From positions 1 through 31,807 of the forward strand of contig JBBQQC010000030.1 of the NCBI GenBank assembly GCA_038216465.1: a DNA stretch of 31,807 bases. The letters are read 5' to 3'. Each line of letters starts with the position of its first letter. The first letter of the stretch is position 1. Of this stretch, positions 16,966 through 24,234 are shown in pieces. A model generated the notes under the pieces. It had not been told where the DNA came from and did no database searches. It saw only the letters and a list, made by a program, of their open reading frames with translations. Both the position numbers and the translations under genes were made by a program. Origin of the DNA: JACCZX01 sp038216465 (GTDB taxonomy: Bacteria; Pseudomonadota; Gammaproteobacteria; Burkholderiales; Burkholderiaceae_F).

Positions 16966-18126
16966 ATGCAAAAGTCGTTTCAGGGATACCGTCGAAAAAA
17001 CGGCCGCACCGGCGTGCGCAACCACGTGATCGTCCTGCCGGTGGACGATTTATCAAATGCGGCGTCGGTGGCCGTCGCCAACCACATCAAAGGTGCGATG
17101 GCATTGCCGCATCCGTACGGCAGGCTGCAGTTCGGCGCCGATCTCGAGCTGCACTTTCGCACGCTGATCGGCACCGGCAGCAACCCGAACGTCGCCGCGG
17201 TGGTGGTGATCGGCATTGAGGACCAGTGGACGCAGAAAATCGTCGACGGCATCGCGGCCACTGGCAAACCGGTGATCGGCTTCGGCATCGAGCAGCACGG
17301 CGATCACGACACGATCATGCGGGCGTCGAAAGCAGCGCGCGAATACGTGCAGTGGGCCAGCGAGCTGAAGCGCGAAGAATGCGCGATCGACAGCCTGTGG
17401 GTGTCGACCAAGTGCGGCGAATCGGACACCACCTCGGGCTGCGGCGCCAATCCTACGGTCGGCAACGCGTTCGACAAGCTGTATCCGCTGGGCACCACGC
17501 TGGTGTTCGGCGAGACCACCGAATTGACCGGCGGTGAGCACCTGGTGGCCGAGCGCTGCCGGACACCCGCGGTGCGCGAGAAGTTCATGCAGTACTTTAA
17601 CCGCTACCAGCAAGTCATTGATAAAAATAAAACCAGTGACCTATCGGACTCCCAGCCGACCAAGGGCAATATTCTCGGCGGGCTAACCACGATCGAAGAA
17701 AAAGCTCTCGGCAACATTCAGAAGATCGGGCGCAAATGCAAGATCGATGGCGTGCTCGACAAGGCCGAAGCGCCGACGGGGCCAGGTCTTTGGTTTATGG
17801 ATTCCTCTTCGGCAGCTGCCGAAATGGTGACACTGTGCGCGGCATCGGGTTATACGGTGCATTTTTTTCCGACCGGGCAGGGCAATGTGATCGGCAATCC
17901 GATCCTGCCGGTGATCAAGCTGTGCGCGAATCCAAGAACGGTGCGCACGATGAGCGAGCACATCGACGTCGATGTCTCAGGACTGCTGCGGCGTGAGATG
18001 TCGCCCGACGAAGCCGGCGATGCGCTGCTCGACATGATGTTTCGCACCGCAAACGGACGCCTGACCGCGGCTGAAGCGCTGGGACATCAGGAGTTCGTGC
18101 TGACAAGGCTGTACGAGAGCGCGTGA
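16966..18126 (+). CDS. suyB: UxaA-family lyase large subunit (SuyB-like sulfolactate sulfo-lyase beta)
   Basis: Catalytic subunit of about 386 residues. It begins FQGYRRKNGRTGVRNHVIVLP, the UxaA/GarD opening, then LIGTGSNPNVAAVVVIGIE, VSTKCGESDTTSGCGANP, DLSDSQPTKGNILGGLTTIE and EKALGNIQKIGR, and ends LTAAEALGHQEFVLTRLY. Cysteines in KCGESDTTSGCG and the late LCAASGY/KLCANP segments are candidate iron ligands, as in this lyase family. ATG at 16966 follows GAGG; an ATG at 16954 overlapping the suyA stop is the alternative and adds four residues. Size and pairing with the free SAF subunit point to sulfolactate sulfo-lyase; substrate assignment remains an inference. The stop overlaps the next start as TGATG. 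Confidence 0.68.
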   Translation: MQKSFQGYRRKNGRTGVRNHVIVLPVDDLSNAASVAVANHIKGAMALPHPYGRLQFGADLELHFRTLIGTGSNPNVAAVVVIGIEDQWTQKIVDGIAATGKPVIGFGIEQHGDHDTIMRASKAAREYVQWASELKREECAIDSLWVSTKCGESDTTSGCGANPTVGNAFDKLYPLGTTLVFGETTELTGGEHLVAERCRTPAVREKFMQYFNRYQQVIDKNKTSDLSDSQPTKGNILGGLTTIEEKALGNIQKIGRKCKIDGVLDKAEAPTGPGLWFMDSSSAAAEMVTLCAASGYTVHFFPTGQGNVIGNPILPVIKLCANPRTVRTMSEHIDVDVSGLLRREMSPDEAGDALLDMMFRTANGRLTAAEALGHQEFVLTRLYESA

Positions 18127-18842
18127 TGTCGATGTTGCACGTCTCGGTATGGCGCGGGACGGAGCAGGGCCAATACGTCGACTACGACGTGCCGCGCCAG
18201 AAGAGCCAGACGGTGCTCGACGTGGTGACCTACATCCAGCGCAGGCTCGATTCGACGCTGGCGTATCGATACGCGTGCCGGGTCGGGATGTGTGGCTCGT
18301 GCTCGATGACGGTCAACGGCGTCGCGCGCTGGACCTGTCGAACGCATGTCAGCGCCGTCGCCGGCGAGGCAGGCATGCTGCAACTCGCGCCGCTGGCGAA
18401 TCTGCCGGTCGTGCGCGACCTTGCGACCGACATGCGCGAGTTTTTCAACAAGTGGGCGCGCGCGAAAGGCCAGTACACAAGCACGCGCACACGACACGAC
18501 GACTTCGCGGCCGTGAAACCGGCCAGCAAGCAGGCAAAGGCGTTGCAGGCTGGCATCGAATGTATCGGTTGCGGCGTGTGCTACGCGTCGTGCGACGTGG
18601 TCACCTGGCGCAGCGACTATCTGGGTCCGGCAGCGCTGAACCGGGCTTGGACGCTGATCAACGATGTACGTGATGGCGCCCAATCCGAGCGGTTGCGTGC
18701 CGTATCAGGCGATGCCGGCTGTCATAGCTGTCATACGCACCTCAGTTGCACCGAGCGGTGCCCGAAGCACATCTCGCCGACGGCGTCGATCGCCGGGCTG
18801 AAGCGCGCGAGCGTCGCAGCTGCGTTCAAAGGCGAGCTATGA
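18126..18842 (+). CDS. Succinate dehydrogenase/fumarate reductase-type iron-sulfur subunit
   Basis: An SdhB/FrdB-family electron-transfer subunit of 238 residues. The [2Fe-2S] domain has YRYACRVGMCGSCSMTVNG and WTC (Cys 51, 56, 59, 71). The [4Fe-4S] domain has ECIGCGVCYASC (Cys 146, 149, 152, 156) and CHTHLSCTERCPKHISP (Cys 202, 208, 212), giving the usual 4Fe and 3Fe clusters; Cys 199 is extra. The ATG at 18126 overlaps the lyase TGA. In complete enzymes this subunit passes electrons from a FAD subunit to membrane anchors. The two anchors follow here, but no flavoprotein gene is present in the unit, which is odd. The partner may be encoded elsewhere, or may be a different dehydrogenase. Confidence 0.85.
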   Translation: MSMLHVSVWRGTEQGQYVDYDVPRQKSQTVLDVVTYIQRRLDSTLAYRYACRVGMCGSCSMTVNGVARWTCRTHVSAVAGEAGMLQLAPLANLPVVRDLATDMREFFNKWARAKGQYTSTRTRHDDFAAVKPASKQAKALQAGIECIGCGVCYASCDVVTWRSDYLGPAALNRAWTLINDVRDGAQSERLRAVSGDAGCHSCHTHLSCTERCPKHISPTASIAGLKRASVAAAFKGEL

Positions 18843-19180
18843 CGCACGAGCGCGGCGAAACGTGGCTGTGGATCGCGCAACGCACTACCGCCGTGGTGCT
18901 CGCGCTGTGCGTCGTTGTGCATCTGATCACGATCGTCTACGCCACGCGCGGCGGGCTGTCCGGCGCCGAGATCCTCGGGCGCACGCGCGGCAACGGCGTC
19001 TGGTTCGGTTTCTACGCTGTATTCGTGCTGGCAGTCGCGGTGCACGTTCCGATCGGGCTGCGGGCGATTGCCACCGAATGGCTGGGGTGGCAGGGACCAG
19101 CCCGCGACGGAGTACTGGCAGCGTTCGGTATCGCGCTTGTCGTTTTGGGATGGGGCGCGGCCTGGGGCCTGTTCCGGTGA
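18839..19180 (+). CDS. Small b-type membrane anchor of a succinate dehydrogenase-like complex (first)
   Basis: A 113-residue protein with three predicted membrane helices: around IAQRTTAVVLALCVVVHLI, GFYAVFVLAVAVHVPIGLR and LAAFGIALVVLGWGAAWGL. Histidines inside helices 1 and 2 (VVVHL and AVHVPIGLR) are positioned like haem b ligands of SdhC/FrdC anchors, and HxxxGLR is a recurrent motif of that group. The ATG overlaps the stop of the iron-sulfur gene as ATGA, so the subunits are translationally coupled. The gene is short but its composition and coupling make it convincing. It would form, with the second anchor, the quinone-reactive membrane domain. Confidence 0.78.
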   Translation: MTHERGETWLWIAQRTTAVVLALCVVVHLITIVYATRGGLSGAEILGRTRGNGVWFGFYAVFVLAVAVHVPIGLRAIATEWLGWQGPARDGVLAAFGIALVVLGWGAAWGLFR

Positions 19181-19521
19181 GGCGGCCACGGTCAGCGCAA
19201 CGGCATGCGGCGTACGCCGCATTTCTAGTGCATCGGCTCAGCGGTCTCGCGCTCGCGCTGTTTCTGCCGGTGCACTTCTGGGCGCTCGGTTACGCCTTCC
19301 GCGCGGAATCGGAACTCGAAAACTTTCTGCGCTGGACCGACAACCCGATCGTCAAAGCAGCGGAATGGACACTGGTGCTGCTGCTGGCTGCGCACGCAGG
19401 CGGCGGGATACGATTGCTCGCGCTCGAATTTCTTCCGTGGCGCGATTGGCAGCAGTCGCTGCTCGCTCTCGCTGCGGCGTTGTCGGTGGTCGTTGGTATG
19501 GTGTTCGCTTTAGCGTTGTAA
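19177..19521 (+). CDS. Small b-type membrane anchor of a succinate dehydrogenase-like complex (second)
   Basis: A 114-residue SdhC-like protein. The first helix contains the signature FLVHRLSGLALALFLPVHFW (HRxSG, then a candidate haem histidine). The second contains LVLLLAAHAGGGIRLLALEF, matching the HxxxGIR motif of cytochrome b556 subunits, and the third is ALAAALSVVVGMVFAL. The start is a GTG overlapping the TGA of the first anchor as GTGA. The two anchors resemble each other in layout, as in type C/D complexes with two hydrophobic subunits. Together with the iron-sulfur subunit they make an electron-transfer module lacking its catalytic flavoprotein. Confidence 0.8.
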   Translation: MRRPRSAQRHAAYAAFLVHRLSGLALALFLPVHFWALGYAFRAESELENFLRWTDNPIVKAAEWTLVLLLAAHAGGGIRLLALEFLPWRDWQQSLLALAAALSVVVGMVFALAL

Positions 19522-19536
19522 TCCGTGGAGGGGCTG

Positions 19537-20532
19537 ATGAAGGTGCGCTTGCTTGTGTTGGCGTTGGGCTCGGTGATGTCGCTCGCATCGATCGCTCAGT
19601 CGCCTGCGATCGGGACACGTTCCGCGCAAAAGACAGATTTTCCAACCAAGACGGTACGCATCGTCGTCCCGTTTGCTGCGGGCGGCGCAACCGACATCAT
19701 CACTCGCATCCTGGCGCAGAAACTGACCGAGCTCTGGGGGCAATCGGTCATAGTCGAGAATCGGGGAGGTGCCGCCGGCAACATCGGCGGCGTTGAAGTA
19801 TCCAAGTCGGTGCCGGACGGCTACACGCTGTTGATGACGTCCGGCTCGATCGTCACCGCCAATCAGCACATCTATAAGAACATGGGGTTCGACCCGCACA
19901 AGGACCTGATGCCGATCACGATGGTCGCCAGTGGCCCGCAGGTCATCGTCGTCAACCCAAGTCTTCCAGTTAACACGCTGAAGGAGCTGATGGAGTTGGC
20001 GAAGGCGAAGCCCGGCGCGCTCAACTATGGCCACGCGGGCATCGGCAGCCAGACTCATCTGGCCGCAGAGAACTTTCTGTTTGCCACCGGACTCGATATA
20101 AAAAACATCCCATATAAGGGAGAAGGACCAGCGATCACGGATCTGGTGGCCGGCCAGATCAATCTGGCCACTCCCAACCTGGCAGCGGCGATCGGCTTCA
20201 TTAACGGCGGCAAGCTGCGAGCGCTCGCGGTTACGGGCACGGAGCGCTCGCCGGCGCTGCCCGATGTACCTACCGTTGCCGAGACGGTGCCCGGCTTTGA
20301 AAATATCGGCTGGTTCGGATTGATGGCTCCGGCTGGCACGCCGCAACCAGTGATCGATCGCATCTATCGCGACACCATCAAGGCACTCGATTCGACCGAC
20401 ATTCGCGCACGCTTTTTCGTGCAGGGCATGGCGCCGGCGCCGCTGACGCCGAAGGCGTTCGCTGCGCGCATCCAGAGTGAAACAGCACGCTGGGCCAGTG
20501 TGGTTCGCGAGCGCAAGATCGCAGTCAATTAG
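19537..20532 (+). CDS. Bug/TctC-family periplasmic binding protein
   Basis: Tripartite tricarboxylate transporter-type binding protein of 331 residues. The signal peptide is MKVRLLVLALGSVMSLASIA. The mature protein has FPTKTVRIVVPFAAGGATD, VIVENRGGAAGNIGG, PDGYTLLM, NIPYKGEGPAITDLVAGQ, LRALAVTGTERSPALPDVPT and GWFGLMAPAGTP, all diagnostic of Bug proteins, which are greatly expanded in Burkholderiales. The ATG at 19537 follows GGAGGGG; a GTG at 19525 is in frame but overlaps that ribosome site. No TctA/TctB membrane genes accompany it, which is common. It closes the sulfonate unit and may bind an organic acid or sulfonate, possibly as a sensor; ligand is unknown. Confidence 0.9.
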   Translation: MKVRLLVLALGSVMSLASIAQSPAIGTRSAQKTDFPTKTVRIVVPFAAGGATDIITRILAQKLTELWGQSVIVENRGGAAGNIGGVEVSKSVPDGYTLLMTSGSIVTANQHIYKNMGFDPHKDLMPITMVASGPQVIVVNPSLPVNTLKELMELAKAKPGALNYGHAGIGSQTHLAAENFLFATGLDIKNIPYKGEGPAITDLVAGQINLATPNLAAAIGFINGGKLRALAVTGTERSPALPDVPTVAETVPGFENIGWFGLMAPAGTPQPVIDRIYRDTIKALDSTDIRARFFVQGMAPAPLTPKAFAARIQSETARWASVVRERKIAVN

Positions 20533-20553
20533 GGATGATCGACTGAATCCTCC

Positions 20554-20609
20554 TTGACACGCAACGGTTGCGCAATCAAGATATGCGCCATTGCGCATAT
20601 GCGCATATC
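20554..20609 (+). promoter_or_regulatory. arsR-sox promoter with nested GCGC palindromes (candidate operators)
   Basis: A consensus -35 box TTGACA lies at 20554-20559, and an AAGATAT stretch 18-20 bases on can serve as the -10. Between them is CGCAAC-G-GTTGCG (20560-20572), a perfect dyad, overlapped by TTGCGCAA (20568-20575). Over the -10 and likely start, GATATGCGC (20580-20588) mirrors GCGCATATC (20601-20609). ATATGCGC (20581-20588) also mirrors GCGCATAT (20593-20600), and ATATGCGCATAT (20597-20608) is itself a perfect palindrome. The arrangement suits repression by the ArsR protein encoded just downstream; binding is inferred. Confidence 0.72.
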
Positions 20610-20620
20610 GCCCCGTCGTG

Positions 20621-20968
20621 ATGGATCCCGAGCTGGATCGCCTGTTTGAAGTTGTTTCCGGCTATTTCGGGCTGCTTTCAGAGCCGACACGGCTGAAGAT
20701 CCTGAACGCGATCTGTGAGGGCGAGTTAAGCGTTTCCGAAATTGTCGAGAAGGTCGAATCGACGCAGACGAACGTGTCGCGGCATCTGAACCTGATGTAT
20801 GGCAAAGGCGTGCTGAAGCGGCGGCGCGACGGTGCGATGACGTTCTACTCGATTGCCGACCCGAATGTGGTGACACTGTGCCGCACCGCTTGCGTGCAGA
20901 TGGCGAGCCAGTTCGGCGAGAAATCGGTGGCGAACCGCACGCTGAAGCGCTTCATGCGGCGCGCATGA
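20621..20968 (+). CDS. ArsR/SmtB-family repressor, likely regulator of the sox operon
   Basis: A 115-residue winged-helix regulator: FGLLSEPTRLKILNAICEGELS, recognition helix STQTNVSRHLNLMYGKGVL and wing KRRRDGAMTFYSIADP. Cysteines at 32, 87 and 91 could form a thiol or persulfide switch, as in the sulfur-sensing SoxR/BigR/SqrR group, but residue 32 is offset by about three from the usual first cysteine of BigR-type proteins. No typical metal-binding CVC motif in the recognition helix is seen. The ATG at 20621 lacks a ribosome site; a TTG at 20591 would lie inside the operator and is rejected. Its stop overlaps soxC as ATGA, so it is cotranscribed with, and probably autoregulates, the sulfur genes. 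Confidence 0.85.
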   Translation: MDPELDRLFEVVSGYFGLLSEPTRLKILNAICEGELSVSEIVEKVESTQTNVSRHLNLMYGKGVLKRRRDGAMTFYSIADPNVVTLCRTACVQMASQFGEKSVANRTLKRFMRRA

Positions 20969-22269
20969 AAGGTCGGAACGCCGGCCGCGTCATTGCCGCG
21001 CCAGAAGGGCATCTTTCCGCGGCGATACTGGGCTCCTCTCGGCGCGATTTCCTGCGCCACAGCGCGGCTGCGGGCGCGTGGTTGGCGAGCGCGGGTGCGG
21101 CGGCACAGACACCCGATATCACTTTGGTTCCCCCCTGGACGCGCTCACTCGGAGTACCGGTCGTCACCAGCGGCTACGGCATGCCGTCGAAGTACGAAGC
21201 TGCCGTTCAACGCCGCCCAAGCCCGGGGTTAACGCCGCAGCCGCAAGCGAGCGTCAGTTTTACTCCGTTGCAGAATCTGTTCGGCATCATCACGCCGAGC
21301 GGCGTGCATTTCGAACGGCATCATTCCGGCATGCCGGAGGTCGACCCCGACCGTCACCGACTGATGATCCACGGCCTGGTCGAACGTCCGCTGATGCTGA
21401 CGATGGACGACGTGATGCGGTTTCCGTCGGTCTCGCGCATTCACTTCATCGAATGCGGCGCGAACGGCGGCATGGAGTGGGGCAACGTCGCCGTGCCGAC
21501 CGTGCAATACACGCACGGCATGATCGCCTGCAGTGAGTTCACCGGCGTGTTGCTGTCGACATTGCTCGATGAGGTGGGCATCGACCGAGCCAAGGGCAAA
21601 TTTGTGCTGGCCGAAGGCGCCGACGGCTCGGCGCTGACGCGCACCGTGCCGATGGAGTTCGCGCTGAACGACGTGATGGTGGTTTACGGCCAGAACGGCG
21701 AGATGCTGCGGCCCGAGAACGGCTATCCGCTGCGACTGCTGGTGCCCGGCGTACAGGGAGTATCGAGCGTCAAGTGGCTGCGTCGGCTGGAAGTCGGCGA
21801 CAAAGCGTGGAACACGCGCGAAGAATCGCTGCACTACATCGATCTATTGCCCGACGGCATGCACCGGCAATATTCGGGCGTGCAGGAAGTGAAATCGGTG
21901 ATCACGACGCCGTCGGGCGGACAGAAGCTGGTGGGTCGTGGCTACTACGAGATCACCGGCCTTGCGTGGTCAGGGCGCGGCAGCGTAAGGCGGGTCGATG
22001 TGTCGGTAGACGGCGGACGAAATTGGCAGACTGCGCGCTTGCAGGAGCCGGTGCTGACGAAGGCACTGACGCGATTCCGCTTCGACTGGAATTGGGACGG
22101 ATCGCCTGCATTGCTGCAGAGCCGGGCGATCGATCAGACCGGCCACGTGCAGCCAAACATTCAGCAACTGCGCGCGGTGCGCGGCGTGCGCTCGATCTAT
22201 CACAACAACGCAGTGCAGACTTGGCGCGTGCAGCCCGACGGCGAAGTGTGGAATGTTCAGCTTGCATAG
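20965..22269 (+). CDS. soxC: SoxC, molybdopterin subunit of sulfane dehydrogenase
   Basis: Periplasmic molybdenum enzyme of 434 residues that, with SoxD, oxidises the sulfane sulfur on SoxY and gives complete oxidation of thiosulfate to sulfate. A twin-arginine signal is seen at SSRRDFLRHSAAAG (Arg 26-27). The sulfite-oxidase fold has FIECGANGGMEWGN with the molybdenum-ligating Cys 164, then TVQYTHGMIACSEFTGV and YPLRLLVPGVQGVSSVKWL. A C-terminal dimerisation domain has VDVSVDGGRNWQ. The TVQYTHG segment and length separate it from SorA. The ATG overlaps the regulator stop as ATGA. The 3' end overlaps soxD by 17 bases. Confidence 0.93.
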   Translation: MKGRNAGRVIAAPEGHLSAAILGSSRRDFLRHSAAAGAWLASAGAAAQTPDITLVPPWTRSLGVPVVTSGYGMPSKYEAAVQRRPSPGLTPQPQASVSFTPLQNLFGIITPSGVHFERHHSGMPEVDPDRHRLMIHGLVERPLMLTMDDVMRFPSVSRIHFIECGANGGMEWGNVAVPTVQYTHGMIACSEFTGVLLSTLLDEVGIDRAKGKFVLAEGADGSALTRTVPMEFALNDVMVVYGQNGEMLRPENGYPLRLLVPGVQGVSSVKWLRRLEVGDKAWNTREESLHYIDLLPDGMHRQYSGVQEVKSVITTPSGGQKLVGRGYYEITGLAWSGRGSVRRVDVSVDGGRNWQTARLQEPVLTKALTRFRFDWNWDGSPALLQSRAIDQTGHVQPNIQQLRAVRGVRSIYHNNAVQTWRVQPDGEVWNVQLA

Positions 22270-23281
22270 CGCGCTGTCCGGGATTGTGCTGGTGGCGGCA
22301 CTAATGCCCGCCGGCACACAAGCCAAACGCTACGGGCTCGGTCGGGCGCCGACGCCGCAGGAAATCGCTGCGTGGGACATCGACGTTCGGCCGGACGGTC
22401 ACGGCGTCAGGAAAGGCGCCGGCACCGTTGCCCAGGGACAAAAGATTTACGATGCACAGTGCGCGAGCTGCCATGGCACCTTTGGTGAGAGCAATCGCTA
22501 CATGCCGATTGCTGGCGGGGTTCGCAAGAACGATCTGACCACCGGCCATGCCTCAATGCTTCTACAGTCCGACGGGCTGCGCACGTTGGGCACGAAACTC
22601 AATTACGCGACGACACTGTGGGATTACATTTTCCGAGCGATGCCGTGGACCAACCCTCAATCACTCAGCGTCGACGAAACGTATGCGGTGACCGCGTACG
22701 TGCTGCACCTGAACGAGATCGTTCCCGTCGACTACGAGTTGAACGAAAACACCTTGTTGACAGTGCCGATGCCGAATCGCAACGGGCTGACGATGGTGCA
22801 CGGCCTTGGTCGCGTTCAGGGTCAGCCCGACGTGCAGGGAAGTTCATGCATGAAAGACTGCGTCATGCAGCCAGCGATCGCCTCCGAAATGCCCGAGTTC
22901 GCGCGTAATCAGCACGGCAATCTCGCGCAGCAGAAGCGGCCGCTGGGACCGACGCGCGGCATCGACACCGCGGGCTATCACACCGGCCAGTCCAGCGCCG
23001 ACATCGCTGTAGCCCCTGCAGTCGCCGCGCATCCGTCGGACCTGGCCGCGCGCCATGCGTGTACGGCGTGTCATGGCCTGACGAGCAAGATCATCGGCCC
23101 CGGCTTTAACGAGATTGCCGCCAAATACGAAGGACGTGCCGATGCACAGCAGTACTTATCCAGAAAGATCAAACAAGGCGGACAGGGCGTTTGGGGCGCG
23201 ATTCCGATGCCGCCGCAGGCATCATTGAAGGACAGTGATATCGACGCGCTCGCGCGCTGGCTTGCCAGTGGAGCGAAGTGA
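22253..23281 (+). CDS. soxD: SoxD, dihaem cytochrome c subunit of sulfane dehydrogenase
   Basis: A secreted dihaem cytochrome c of 342 residues that accepts electrons from SoxC. Signal peptide: HSALSGIVLVAALMPAGTQA. The two haem sites are CASCH (70-74) and CTACH (270-274). Likely methionine ligands are in FRAMPW (Met 130) and IPMPP (Met 319). A further cysteine pair, CMKDC (199, 203), sits between the domains and is not a haem motif. The RYGLGRAPTPQEIAAWDIDV opening is typical of SoxD. The start lies inside the soxC end, so expression is coupled. Length and order match soxCD in other betaproteobacteria. Confidence 0.93.
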   Translation: MFSLHSALSGIVLVAALMPAGTQAKRYGLGRAPTPQEIAAWDIDVRPDGHGVRKGAGTVAQGQKIYDAQCASCHGTFGESNRYMPIAGGVRKNDLTTGHASMLLQSDGLRTLGTKLNYATTLWDYIFRAMPWTNPQSLSVDETYAVTAYVLHLNEIVPVDYELNENTLLTVPMPNRNGLTMVHGLGRVQGQPDVQGSSCMKDCVMQPAIASEMPEFARNQHGNLAQQKRPLGPTRGIDTAGYHTGQSSADIAVAPAVAAHPSDLAARHACTACHGLTSKIIGPGFNEIAAKYEGRADAQQYLSRKIKQGGQGVWGAIPMPPQASLKDSDIDALARWLASGAK

Positions 23282-23367
23282 CTCGCGGAGGGTTGTCCTC
23301 GGCGGGAAATAGAATGCGGTAGGCGCGCTGCTACATTGACGCGTTGGACTTTCAGCAGGAGAAATTG

Positions 23368-23835
23368 ATGATTCAAGATCGCAGAGAATTTGTAAAGCTC
23401 AGTGGGGTGTTTGCAGTGATGGCCGCTGCGGGGCTCATCACTGCGGACGCGGCATTTGCGCAGCAGCAGGGTTGGAACAAGGCCGCGTTTGAAGCCAAAT
23501 CGCTTGACGACGCTGTCAAGGCACTCGGCGGCCCAGCCGCCACACCGAGCGCGGACATCTTGATCACGGTGCCGGACATCGCAGAGAACGGGGCGGTGGT
23601 TCCGGTCAGCGTGACCAGCAAGATTCCGAACACGCAGAACGTCTACATCCTGGTCGAAAAGAACCCGAACACGCTGGCAGCGGGGTTCGCGATTCCGGCC
23701 GGGACTGAAGCCAACGTTTCTACGCGCATCAAGATGGGCCAGACTTCGAATGTCTACGCCGTCGTCAAGGCCGATAATAATTTCTACGTGGCGACGAAAG
23801 AAGTCAAAGTCACCCTCGGCGGATGCGGCGGCTGA
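23368..23835 (+). CDS. soxY: SoxY, thiosulfate carrier subunit
   Basis: Carrier protein of 155 residues on which sulfur intermediates are bound. A Tat-type leader opens QDRREFVKLSG and ends AFAQ. The C-terminus is KVTLGGCGG, the universal SoxY swinging arm, with the carrier cysteine at residue 153. The ATG at 23368 is preceded by AGGAGA; the in-frame ATG eight codons earlier lies upstream of that ribosome site. It is followed 31 bases later by soxZ, its obligate partner. The 86-base gap after soxD contains no clear promoter. Confidence 0.96.
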   Translation: MIQDRREFVKLSGVFAVMAAAGLITADAAFAQQQGWNKAAFEAKSLDDAVKALGGPAATPSADILITVPDIAENGAVVPVSVTSKIPNTQNVYILVEKNPNTLAAGFAIPAGTEANVSTRIKMGQTSNVYAVVKADNNFYVATKEVKVTLGGCGG

Positions 23836-23866
23836 TTGGCTGCTGATAAAGAAAGAAGGAGCAGCA

Positions 23867-24178
23867 ATGGCAGACCCAATGAGAATTCGCGCAACCGAGC
23901 AGCCGGATGGCGTCGATGTACGTGTGCTGATGAGTCATGAAATGGAAACCGGGCAGAGGCGCGACTCGGCCGGCAAGATCGTGCCGGCTCATTTTATTTC
24001 GAACGTAACGGTCAGTCACAACGGCAAGCAGGTGCTGAGCGCCGAATGGGGCCCGGCGGTTGCGAAGAACCCGTATCTGCAGTTCAAGTTCAAAGGCGGC
24101 AAGAAGGGGGACAAGCTGACGGTCACATGGGTCGACAACAAGGGCGACACGCGTACTGACGAAGCGACGATCAGCTAG
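23867..24178 (+). CDS. soxZ: SoxZ, partner of SoxY
   Basis: A 103-residue protein without a signal peptide, expected to be exported with SoxY by its Tat leader. The motifs MRIRATEQPDGVDVRVLMSHEMETG, split as IRATEQ and LMSHEMETGQRRD, then IVPAHFISNVTV, WGPAVAKNPYLQFKF and DKLTVTWVDNKGD, are standard SoxZ blocks. AAGGAG precedes the ATG. It forms the SoxYZ heterodimer that cycles between SoxAX, SoxB and SoxCD. Confidence 0.96.
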   Translation: MADPMRIRATEQPDGVDVRVLMSHEMETGQRRDSAGKIVPAHFISNVTVSHNGKQVLSAEWGPAVAKNPYLQFKFKGGKKGDKLTVTWVDNKGDTRTDEATIS

Positions 24179-24234
24179 TAGCACACGCTTGCCAAGCAGA
24201 CGATACACATTCCGAAAGCGAGGGGACGGACAGA

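Noticed and set aside
18126..19521. Calling the three genes sdhB, sdhC and sdhD of housekeeping complex II
   Set aside because: No flavoprotein gene is present and the genes are coupled to a lyase, so the housekeeping names would overstate the evidence.
19510..20598. 362-codon minus-strand frame opposite the Bug gene
   Set aside because: Antisense shadow of a confidently identified gene, with low-complexity composition and no motif.
20591..20620. Upstream TTG start extending the ArsR protein by ten residues
   Set aside because: It falls inside the palindromic operator and adds residues not expected in the family.
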